Shown here in pieces: positions 7,963 through 14,251 of a DNA stretch of 42,821 nt (positions within the stretch are counted from its first letter, which is position 1; every line of letters starts with the position of its first letter). A program made the position numbers and the translations under genes. The stretch spans positions 1 to 42,821 of the forward strand of contig CALXVB010000011.1 in the NCBI GenBank assembly GCA_944391855.1, read 5' to 3'. A model generated the notes under the pieces. That model did no database searches, was not told the origin of the DNA, and saw only the letters and a program-made list of their open reading frames with translations. Origin of the DNA: an uncultured Clostridia bacterium. GTDB taxonomy: Bacteria; Bacillota; Clostridia; TANB77; CAG-508.

Positions 7963-7993
7963 AAGACCAGTTTTAAAGACTGGTCTACTTTTT
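7963..7993 (+). terminator. Rho-independent terminator
   Basis: GACCAGT / ACTGGTC (7965-7971 with 7979-7985) with a 7-base loop, followed by TACTTTTTG. Confidence 0.8.
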
Positions 7994-8044
7994 GTATGAA
8001 AATAGAAAAATAATAAAAAATTCGCTATAATTCAAGTAAAAAAA

Positions 8045-8140
8045 TGTAAAACATGTGTAAATTTTATCAAAAAAACTGTAAAAAACGTGTAAAAATCTTT
8101 AAAAAGTTTGCAAAAAACGTGTAAATTATTTAAATATATG
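8045..8140. repeat. Three tandem copies of a degenerate 32-bp repeat
   Basis: Units start at 8045, 8077 and 8109, exactly 32 bases apart. Each opens with TGTAAAACATGTGTAAA, TGTAAAAAACGTGTAAA or TGCAAAAAACGTGTAAA; the second halves are AT-rich and diverged. A related single motif, TGTAGAAACGTGTAG, sits at 8298 in a terminator loop. This and the relic below fill the 380-base gap from 7994 to 8372, which otherwise holds no gene. Confidence 0.65.
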
Positions 8141-8268
8141 GGAAAATATTGAAGATAGAAAAAATTGGGTAACTCAAATAGAGAAGAACAGATGCTTCCT
8201 ATTTTACTAAAGAGGAAGCAAAAAATAAAAAACTTATTAAAGAATATGAGAAGTTAAAAGAAAATTAA
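8139..8268 (+). pseudogene. Remnant of the 3' end of a protein gene
   Basis: A protein-like stretch WENIEDRKNWVTQIEKN (8139-8189) shifts frame by +1 near 8190 and continues as DASYFTKEEAKNKKLIKEY to a stop at 8268. There is no start codon, no ribosome site and no upstream part; the tandem repeat abuts it. It looks like the C-terminal scrap of a lost gene. No CGG is at this shift, unlike the three intact frameshifted genes. Family not identified. Confidence 0.4.
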
Positions 8269-8280
8269 ATATAATAAATG

Positions 8281-8328
8281 AAGAAAATTATTATATATGT
8301 AGAAACGTGTAGAATAATTTTCTTTTTT
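8281..8328 (+). terminator. Rho-independent terminator
   Basis: AAGAAAATTATT (8281-8292) pairs with AATAATTTTCTT (8313-8324), followed by more T; the loop contains a copy of the ACGTGTA motif of the upstream tandem repeat. Confidence 0.75.
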
Positions 8329-8372
8329 GTGCTATATTGTAGAAGAAAGTAAAAGGAATGGAGGAATTATAT

Positions 8373-8597
8373 ATGGCTAGTTTAGTAGTAATTCCAATGA
8401 CAATAATCTTTGTAGTTTTATACATATTATTTATTGCATTAAATATAGCAACAGTAGTACTAGATATATTAGCAATAGTATTTGGAATACTAAGAGCAGT
8501 AAAAAAGAAATTTAAAAATACATTTATAGTATTACTGGTTTTAGCTATTGTTTTTAGCATCGTAGATGGACTAATTTTAATGTTCATTTTTCTTTAA
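8373..8597 (+). CDS. Small two-segment membrane protein, function unknown
   Basis: 74 aa. The frame is open from an ATG at 8358, but that codon is part of the ribosome site ATGGAGGA (8358-8365), so ATG 8373 is the start (seven-base spacing). Two hydrophobic stretches (about 3-43, long enough for two passes, and 53-74) flank a basic loop (AVKKKFKNT), giving a hairpin topology. No family recognised. It precedes ogt by 45 bases. Confidence 0.65.
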   Translation: MASLVVIPMTIIFVVLYILFIALNIATVVLDILAIVFGILRAVKKKFKNTFIVLLVLAIVFSIVDGLILMFIFL

Positions 8598-8642
8598 TAA
8601 ATATACAGAAAACTAAAATATTTAATTTAAAGGGGAGGAAAA

Positions 8643-9182
8643 ATGATATATGTATCAGAGTGTAAATCACCATTAGGAAAAATTACACTTGCAAGTGATG
8701 GAGAGAATCTAATAGGTTTGTGGATAGAAGGACAAAAATATTATTTTAGTAATTTAAAACAAGAGATAATAAAAAAAGATGATTTAGAAATCTTTGATAA
8801 AACAAAAAAATGGTTAGACAGATATTTTAATAAAGAAAAACCACAAATTTCAGAGCTTAAGCTTGCACCAATAGGAAATGAATTCAGACAAAATATTTGG
8901 AAAATATTAAAAGAAATACCATATGGAGAGACTATTACCTATGGAGAAATTGCAAAACAGCTTGCAAAAAAAATGAAAAAAGAAAAAATGTCAGCACAAG
9001 CAGTCGGTGGTGCTGTAGGGCATAATCCTATTTCTATCATTATACCATGCCATAGAGTTGTAGGAAAAAACGGAAGCTTAATAGGATATGCAGGAGGAAT
9101 TGAGAAAAAAGTAAAACTCCTAGAAATAGAAGGTGTAGACATGAGCAAATTCTTTATTCCAAAAACGGGAACAGCAATATAA
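8643..9182 (+). CDS. ogt: Methylated-DNA--protein-cysteine S-methyltransferase
   Basis: 179-aa suicide repair protein that transfers the methyl group from O6-methylguanine to its own cysteine. The active site PCHRV is intact (Cys136) and is followed by GKNGSLIGYAGGIEKK, the usual substrate-binding loop. Upstream are the DNA-binding helix-turn-helix (IPYGETITYGEIA) and the SAQAVGGAVGHNP block. An N-terminal half with SPLGKITLASDGENLIGLW is typical of Ogt. Ribosome site AAGGGGAGG. Together with tag at 4.7 kb it gives the region an alkylation-repair flavour. Confidence 0.96.
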   Translation: MIYVSECKSPLGKITLASDGENLIGLWIEGQKYYFSNLKQEIIKKDDLEIFDKTKKWLDRYFNKEKPQISELKLAPIGNEFRQNIWKILKEIPYGETITYGEIAKQLAKKMKKEKMSAQAVGGAVGHNPISIIIPCHRVVGKNGSLIGYAGGIEKKVKLLEIEGVDMSKFFIPKTGTAI

Positions 9183-9218
9183 TTTATAGATTTATTTTAA
9201 ATCTAAAGGGGAATTAAA

Positions 9219-10185
9219 ATGAAAAAAATAAATACAAAGGAATTGCATCAAATATTTGTTAACTTAAGAGAAAATAGAGAAAAAAGCTTTAATGAGCTAT
9301 ATGAAAAATACGGTAAATTAGTATATGCTATTTCTTTTTCTATACTAAAAAACAAAGAAAATAGCGAAGATATTATGCAAATAGTATTTACAAAAATATA
9401 TAAATTGGAAAATAATAAATTACCAGAAGCAAATGAAACAAGTTGGCTATATACATTAACAAAAAACGAAGCTTTAAACTATATAAAAAAACAGAGAAAT
9501 ACGGTCAATTTAGATGATATTATAGATATCCCTTATGAAGATAACGAACTTCAAAAAATAATTGATAAAGATTCATATAATAGAATTATTGAGAAGTTGG
9601 ATGCAAAAGAAAGGGAGATAATAAATTTAAAAGTTTTAGGAGATATGAAATTTAAAGATATATCTAAACTTTTAGATATGCCAATACGGAACTGTACAAT
9701 GGAAATACTACAGTGCATTACATAGTTTAAGATTAGTATTAGGAAACCTTTCTCTATTTATCATTGGAATTACACTATTTGTTACAAACCAAAGCTTTAG
9801 AAATACAAGAGCAAGTATAGATATGTCTTCAGAAAGTACAGAAACTGAGGAAAACAAAGAGATTATTAATCAAGATATTACACAAAGTGTAGATAGTCAA
9901 AAACAAAATGAAACTTTGTCATCTATAGGGTCAGGTGAGGCAAATGCTAACCAAAATGTAGATAGTGAAGAAAATGAGATGGATTTAGATAATATAGCAG
10001 AAAATCTTTATGTAACAGATGACCAAATAATAGAAGAAAGTGTTATGGAAGAAAATACATATAACATGAATGGACTTGACATAGGAATATTAAGCATTTC
10101 AGGTATTTTTTTAATATTTACAATAATCTTTCTAATTAATTTTATAAAACACCAACAAAAACCTAAAAAGAAAATGTCTAAATAA
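9219..10185 (+). CDS. Membrane-tethered ECF-like sigma factor; needs +1 frameshift at CGG
   Basis: Skipping C9687 joins 9219-9686 to 9688-10185 into one 321-aa protein. Residues 20-65 are sigma region 2 (FNELYEKYGKLVYAISFSIL, then NSEDIMQIVFTKIY); about 125-170 are region 4. Without the shift region 4.2 reads MPIRNCTME and stops at 9725; with it, it reads MPIGTVQWKYYSALHSLRL, restoring the Gly-Thr-Val signature of the ECF recognition helix. Then come a hydrophobic segment (LSLFIIGITLFVTN), about 100 acidic Asn/Gln/Ser-rich residues and a second membrane segment (IGILSISGIFLIFTIIFLI) with a basic tail. Probably a transcription factor held at the membrane. No separate anti-sigma gene is adjacent. 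Ribosome site AAAGGGG. Confidence 0.78.
9687..9690 (+). other. CGGA +1 frameshift (recoding) site 2
   Basis: Zero-frame context CCA ATA CGG AAC; zero-frame stop TAG at 9723-9725. Skipping the C gives CCA ATA GGA ACT GTA, that is Pro-Ile-Gly-Thr-Val, the expected sigma region 4.2 sequence. The strongest of the three sites because family conservation predicts glycine here. Confidence 0.75.
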
Positions 10186-10217
10186 TAGATGAAAATAAAC
10201 AAAAGCATCTATTATTT
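10181..10217 (+). other. Hairpin between sigma factor and serpin-like gene
   Basis: AATAATAGATG (10181-10191) pairs with CATCTATTATT (10206-10216). It overlaps the sigma factor stop codon and has no real T tract, so it may be a processing or attenuation element rather than a terminator. Confidence 0.45.
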
Positions 10218-10247
10218 AGATATTGAAGGGTTAAAAAGGTGATTTAA

Positions 10248-11405
10248 GTGAAAAGAAAAATAGGAACAATAATCGGAGTAATATTAGTAATACTAATTTT
10301 AATATTTGGAATTTTATATTTAGTAGATTTAGACAGAATGTCAAAGAACGAGCCAGTGCTATTTAGTACATGGGGACGAAAATATACGCCTCCTGAAGAA
10401 GAAATGGCTGTAAATACGAAAAATATGAAAATAATACTATCATTAGAAGATGAAATAACAGAAGACTCAGCATGGTGTGGAACATTTAATTTAATATGGA
10501 ATGATTTAAAAAATGATTTAGCAAAACAAGACATTGTATTTGAAAATCAAACAGAACTAGTAAATAACTTGAATAAAGGAACATTCACAAAAGAAAATTT
10601 GTCAGAATCAAGTTATTACAAAACATATGGAACACCTAGTCCAGAACTAAAAAAACAAATTGAAGAAGAAATAAAGAAAAAATTTAATGAAAAAAGCGAT
10701 ATTTTAGACGATTTCGATTTTGAAAATGGTTCAGAATATGACTATTTCCTATACTGTATGTTAAAAAAAGAATTTGAATTTCCAATGGAGTATACGGTAT
10801 TTGAGAATGAAAAATTTAAAGAATACGAAGGTGTAAAATACTTTGGAATAGATGGAAAAGATGAAGGTGAAACAAGAAGAACTTTAAACAACCAAACAGA
10901 AATAATGTATTATGACTCAAACGATAGCTTTGCAGTAAAACTATATACGAAACAAAATGATGAAGTAATTATTGTAAAAGGGAATAAATCAAAGACATTT
11001 GGAACAATGTATAAGGACGTAATAAAAAGAGCAGAAGAATATACAGGAATGAGATACTTGGAAATAGAAGAAAATTTAAAAATACCATGTATAGACTTTA
11101 ATTTAAAAGAAGAAATATCAGAAGTAGAAGGGCAAGAATTTAAATTTTCAGATGGTAGAAGCTATGAAATAGATAAAGCAATGCAAACAATTGAATTTAC
11201 ATTAGATGAAAAAGGTGGAAGAATAAAAAGCGAAGCAGGAATAATGGCAAACCTTTCAGCAGCAGTAGAATGCTATGCAACTCCAAGGCAATTTATAGTG
11301 GATGATACATTTACCGTATTTTTAGTAGAAAAGGATAAAGAATCACCATACTTTGCAGCACAAATATCAGACATATCACAAGTGCAAGCAGGTGTGAGCA
11401 AATAA
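10248..11405 (+). CDS. Membrane-anchored serpin-like protein (remote similarity)
   Basis: 385 aa, GTG start with AAAAGGTG seven bases upstream. Residues 5-27 are a membrane anchor, followed by VDLDRMSKNEPVLFSTWG, matching the anchor-adjacent segment of the 5.66-kb gene. The rest resembles a divergent serpin: helix SAWCGTFNLIWNDL; LKIPCIDFNLKEEIS like the serpin PkF.ie...L strand; EFTLDEKGGRIKSEAGI at the hinge position before the reactive loop; and PRQFIVDDTFTVFLVEKD...PYFAAQIS like the C-terminal PFlflIrd...ilFmG block. If right, it inhibits proteases, or is a non-inhibitory relative, outside the membrane. The hinge is not the classic Ala-rich form, so inhibition is doubtful. Fold call is inference. 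Confidence 0.6.
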   Translation: MKRKIGTIIGVILVILILIFGILYLVDLDRMSKNEPVLFSTWGRKYTPPEEEMAVNTKNMKIILSLEDEITEDSAWCGTFNLIWNDLKNDLAKQDIVFENQTELVNNLNKGTFTKENLSESSYYKTYGTPSPELKKQIEEEIKKKFNEKSDILDDFDFENGSEYDYFLYCMLKKEFEFPMEYTVFENEKFKEYEGVKYFGIDGKDEGETRRTLNNQTEIMYYDSNDSFAVKLYTKQNDEVIIVKGNKSKTFGTMYKDVIKRAEEYTGMRYLEIEENLKIPCIDFNLKEEISEVEGQEFKFSDGRSYEIDKAMQTIEFTLDEKGGRIKSEAGIMANLSAAVECYATPRQFIVDDTFTVFLVEKDKESPYFAAQISDISQVQAGVSK

Positions 11406-11410
11406 AATCA

Positions 11411-11456
11411 AAACCGTGGACAAAAGGGACTACTTCCATTTGTCCACGGGTTTTTA
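11411..11456 (+). terminator. Palindromic repeat acting as terminator
   Basis: AAACCGTGGACAAA (11411-11424) pairs with TTTGTCCACGGGTTT (11439-11453, one extra G), followed by T. The loop contains GGGAC. It belongs to the same family as the inverted repeat at 38422-38534 (AACCGTGGACAA-AGGGAC). Confidence 0.85.
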
Positions 11457-11469
11457 TAGAAATTATAAT

Positions 11470-11499
11470 TTGCTTACATATTAAAAAATGTGATATAAT
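11470..11499 (+). promoter_or_regulatory. Promoter of the bceRS-like operon (extended -10)
   Basis: TTGCTT at 11470-11475, 18-base spacer, TGATATAAT with -10 TATAAT at 11494-11499. The same TGATATAAT extended -10 is seen at 19232 and 21749. Confidence 0.7.
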
Positions 11500-11505
11500 A
11501 CTCTT

Positions 11506-11598
11506 GCTAAACTTTGGAGAAAATGCAGTGGTACCATTTAATTATGAACTTTAAAGAACGTCCCAAAAGTTCAAATTGCTGGAAAAGGAGAGTATTTT
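11506..11598 (+). promoter_or_regulatory. Structured 5' leader with T-box-like motifs before the response regulator
   Basis: The roughly 93-base leader contains AGTGGTACC (11527-11535), then a stem GAACTTT/AAAGTTC (11546-11552 with 11566-11572) whose loop carries ACGTCCC. AACTTTGG (11510-11517) could compete for the CCAAAAGTT side of that stem. GTGGTACC followed about 25 bases later by CGTCCC echoes the T-box antiterminator, but the GGG that should pair with CCC is lost and there is no stem I, so a working T-box is unlikely. Confidence 0.3.
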
Positions 11599-12270
11599 AT
11601 GCAAAAAATTCTTATAGTAGAAGATGATATAAAGTTAAGAAACGAATTAGAGACTTTTTTGAATAAAAATGGACTTAATGCTAAAGGATTAGAGAATTTT
11701 GATAATATTGTTGAGGATATTTTAAACGAGAAAGCTGATTTAATATTGTTAGATATAAATTTACCGTATATAGACGGTAATTTTGTATGTAAAGAAGTTA
11801 GAAAAATCTCTAATGTACCAATTATAATGGTAACTAGCAGAGATAATGAAATAGATGAGCTTATGAGTTTAAATTACGGTGCTGACCAGTATGTAACCAA
11901 ACCATTTAATATTCAAATATTGCTTGCAAAAATAACTGGACTTTTAAAAAGAAATCAAAGTGCTGGTACTGTTTCTGATAAAATAGATTGCAATGGTTTT
12001 GTTTTAAATATATCGGAAAGAACTATAGAAAATGGAGATAAGAAAATAGAGCTTACTAAAAATGAATATAATATTTTACGTTTTTTAAGCTCTCATAGGC
12101 AGGAAGTTGTATCAAGAGATGACATAATGGACTTTTTATGGGAGAGTGAAGAGTTTATTGATGATAATACTTTAAATGTTAATGTGAAAAGGTTAAGAGC
12201 AAAATTAGAGGAATTAGGCTTAAAGGATAAAATTGAAACTAGAAGGGGACAAGGGTATTTATTAAAATGA
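11599..12270 (+). CDS. bceR: OmpR-family response regulator (BceR-like)
   Basis: 223-aa cytoplasmic DNA-binding regulator. Receiver domain (1-115) with acidic pocket Glu8/Asp9/Asp10, phospho-acceptor Asp52 (LLDINLP), switch residue Thr (MVTSR) and Lys in VTKPF. C-terminal winged helix (about 130-223) with ELTKNEYNILRFL and the recognition region DNTLNVNVKRLRAKL. The stop overlaps the start of the kinase gene (ATGA), indicating translational coupling. With the kinase and the ABC pair it forms a complete Bce-type peptide-antibiotic sensing module. Its likely target is the TTACAA palindrome before the ABC operon. Confidence 0.93.
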   Translation: MQKILIVEDDIKLRNELETFLNKNGLNAKGLENFDNIVEDILNEKADLILLDINLPYIDGNFVCKEVRKISNVPIIMVTSRDNEIDELMSLNYGADQYVTKPFNIQILLAKITGLLKRNQSAGTVSDKIDCNGFVLNISERTIENGDKKIELTKNEYNILRFLSSHRQEVVSRDDIMDFLWESEEFIDDNTLNVNVKRLRAKLEELGLKDKIETRRGQGYLLK

Positions 12271-13289
12271 GATTTAAAGATTATATAAAGGATAAATTGC
12301 TTTTAATTGTTTTACTTTTTCTTGCAATTTTAAGTATAGAAATTTTGTTACTTGCATATCAAATATTGCCTATAATTAGAATATATATTGCTGTAATATT
12401 AGTTTTAGTCGTATGTGTGGCAATGGGGATAGAGTATTACAAAAAGAAAAGTTTTTACAACAAACTAAAAGAAGATTTAGATGAGTTAAACGAAAAATAT
12501 CTAATATCAGAAATTATAAATACACCAAATTTTACAGAGGGGAAAATATTAAAAGAAGTAATACTAGAAACAGGTAAATCTATGCTAGAAAATGTAAATA
12601 TATACAAAAATATTCAAGAAGACTATAAAGAGTATATAGAGCTATGGATTCATGAGATAAAAATACCAATAGCAACAAGTAAGCTAATAATAGAAAATAA
12701 TAAATCAAATGTTACAAGAAGTATAGATGAAGAATTGAATAAAATTGATAATTATACAGAACAAGCACTATATTATGCAAGAAGTAATGATGCAAATAAA
12801 GATTATATAATAACTAAAACTAGTTTAAAAGAAATAGTGAATATGGCTATTTTAAAGAATAAAATTAATTTGCTAAATAATAAGGTAACTGTTGATTTAA
12901 ATGATAATGTTAATAAAGAGGTATATACAGACAGTAAATGGGCTGTGTTTATTCTAAATCAAATAATACAAAATTCTATAAAATATGCAAAGGAAGAAGA
13001 TAAAAGAATTGAAATATTTTCAGAGGAAAAGAAAGAAAAAGTTATTTTATACATAAAAGATAATGGGATTGGAATTAAAAAAGGAGAAATTACAAGAGTA
13101 TTTGATAAAGGATTTACAGGAGAAAATGGTAGAATAATAGGAAAGAAGTCTACTGGTATAGGGCTATATTTATGTAAGAAATTATGTGATAAATTAGGAC
13201 TAGGAATAGAGCTCAATTCAGAGCAAAATGTAGGAACTGAGGTTAGAATAGTATTTCCTAAAAATAGTTATACAAATTTTGGAGAGTAA
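12267..13289 (+). CDS. bceS: Intramembrane-sensing histidine kinase (BceS-like)
   Basis: 340 aa. Two membrane helices (about 13-31 and 36-54) with almost no extracellular loop between them, the hallmark of BceS-type kinases that sense via a partner ABC transporter rather than directly. H-box WIHEIKIP with His129 fits the WxHExKxP form of this class. N-box (FILNQIIQNSIKYA), DNGIGI, GFTGENGR and GIGLYLCKKL ATP-binding boxes follow. Overlaps bceR by four bases. Activity presumably depends on flux through the BceAB-like transporter encoded downstream. Confidence 0.93.
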   Translation: MRFKDYIKDKLLLIVLLFLAILSIEILLLAYQILPIIRIYIAVILVLVVCVAMGIEYYKKKSFYNKLKEDLDELNEKYLISEIINTPNFTEGKILKEVILETGKSMLENVNIYKNIQEDYKEYIELWIHEIKIPIATSKLIIENNKSNVTRSIDEELNKIDNYTEQALYYARSNDANKDYIITKTSLKEIVNMAILKNKINLLNNKVTVDLNDNVNKEVYTDSKWAVFILNQIIQNSIKYAKEEDKRIEIFSEEKKEKVILYIKDNGIGIKKGEITRVFDKGFTGENGRIIGKKSTGIGLYLCKKLCDKLGLGIELNSEQNVGTEVRIVFPKNSYTNFGE

Positions 13290-13332
13290 ATAATTAAAAA
13301 ATAAAAGATAATCTAAATAAACAACACAAAAG

Positions 13333-13366
13333 CAGTTGGAAAAATAGTCCAACTGTTTAATGTTAT
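13333..13366 (+). terminator. Probable terminator after the two-component genes
   Basis: CAGTTGGA (13333-13340) pairs with TCCAACTG (13348-13355), seven-base loop, then TTTAATGTTATT. The T tract is imperfect, so some read-through into the ABC genes is possible. Confidence 0.6.
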
Positions 13367-13384
13367 TATAAATAAAAGGAAATC

Positions 13385-13448
13385 TTACAAAATTGTAATA
13401 ATATTGTAATTAAAATTAATGGTAAAAGGTTATATTCTACTCTATAAT
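13385..13448 (+). promoter_or_regulatory. Operator and activator-dependent promoter of the bceAB-like operon
   Basis: Perfect palindrome TTACAA-AA-TTGTAA at 13385-13398, with a further ATTGTAA half-site at 13403-13409; -10 TATAAT at 13443-13448. No good -35 is found 17 bases upstream of the -10, as expected for a promoter that needs a bound response regulator. The palindrome is the likely BceR-type binding site. Confidence 0.65.
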
Positions 13449-13480
13449 ATAATCAAACGAAAGGAAAGGAAGTATAAAAT

Positions 13481-14251
13481 ATGAGTAAAATAGTATTAGA
13501 GGTTAAAAATATTGAAAAATACTATGGAAATAAATCTAACTTAACAAAAGCAATAAAAAATATTAGTTTTAATGTAAGCGAGGGAGAGTTTGTAGGAATA
13601 ATGGGTGCTTCTGGTTCTGGCAAAACTACACTTTTAAATTGCATTTCTACCATAGATAGAGTAACTTGTGGTCAGATTATAATAAACGGACAGGAAGTTA
13701 CTAAACTAAAAGGAAATAAATTAAATAAGTTTAGAAGAGAAGAATTAGGTTTCATATTCCAAGACTTTAATCTATTAGATACTTTAACAGCTTATGAGAA
13801 TATAGCTTTAGCTTTAACAATTCAAAAAGTAAAGCCTAAAGAGATAATAACAAGAGTAAATGAAGTAGCAGAGAAACTTGAAATATCGGATATATTAAAT
13901 AAATATCCTTATCAAATATCAGGTGGGCAAAAACAAAGAGTGGCTGCAGCAAGAGCAATAATTACTAATCCTAAAATGATTTTAGCAGATGAACCAACAG
14001 GAAGCCTAGATAGTAAATCAGCAAGACAATTACTAGAAACTTTTGAAAAATTAAATCAAAATTTAGGCGCAACTATATTAATGGTAACACATGATGCTTT
14101 TACGGCTTCTTATGCAGATCGAATCATATTCATAAAAGACGGAAAAATATTTAACGAATTAAATAAAGGAAATGATACAAGAAAACAATTCTTTGAGAAA
14201 ATTATAGAAGTTCAAACACTTCTTGGAGGTGATTTGAATAATGTTATTTAA
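13481..14251 (+). CDS. bceA: Antimicrobial-peptide ABC transporter ATP-binding protein (BceA-like)
   Basis: 256 aa. Walker A GASGSGKTTL (about 42-51), Q-loop FIFQDFNLLDTLTAYENI, signature QISGGQKQRVAAARAI, Walker B MILADEPTGSLD, H-loop MVTHD. The DTLTAYENI and DEPTGSLDSKS wording is that of the MacB/LolD/BceA subfamily of ATPases that power peptide-antibiotic detoxification. Overlaps the permease gene by 11 bases. Ribosome site AAAGGAAGG. Strongest antimicrobial-resistance cue in the window, with substrate (bacitracin-like, lantibiotic or host peptide) unknown. Confidence 0.95.
   Translation: MSKIVLEVKNIEKYYGNKSNLTKAIKNISFNVSEGEFVGIMGASGSGKTTLLNCISTIDRVTCGQIIINGQEVTKLKGNKLNKFRREELGFIFQDFNLLDTLTAYENIALALTIQKVKPKEIITRVNEVAEKLEISDILNKYPYQISGGQKQRVAAARAIITNPKMILADEPTGSLDSKSARQLLETFEKLNQNLGATILMVTHDAFTASYADRIIFIKDGKIFNELNKGNDTRKQFFEKIIEVQTLLGGDLNNVI

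Noticed and set aside
8045..8140. CRISPR array
   Set aside because: Only three units, no true spacers (units are contiguous and AT-rich), no cas genes in the window.
8181..8195. Fourth recoding site in the relic at 8139-8268
   Set aside because: A +1 shift is present but without CGG, and the relic has no start or upstream part, so it is ordinary decay.
9823..10185. Separate 120-aa gene starting at ATG 9823
   Set aside because: Codes for the tail of the membrane-tethered sigma factor; no ribosome site, and the frame is open back to 9688 with sigma region 4.2 sequence.
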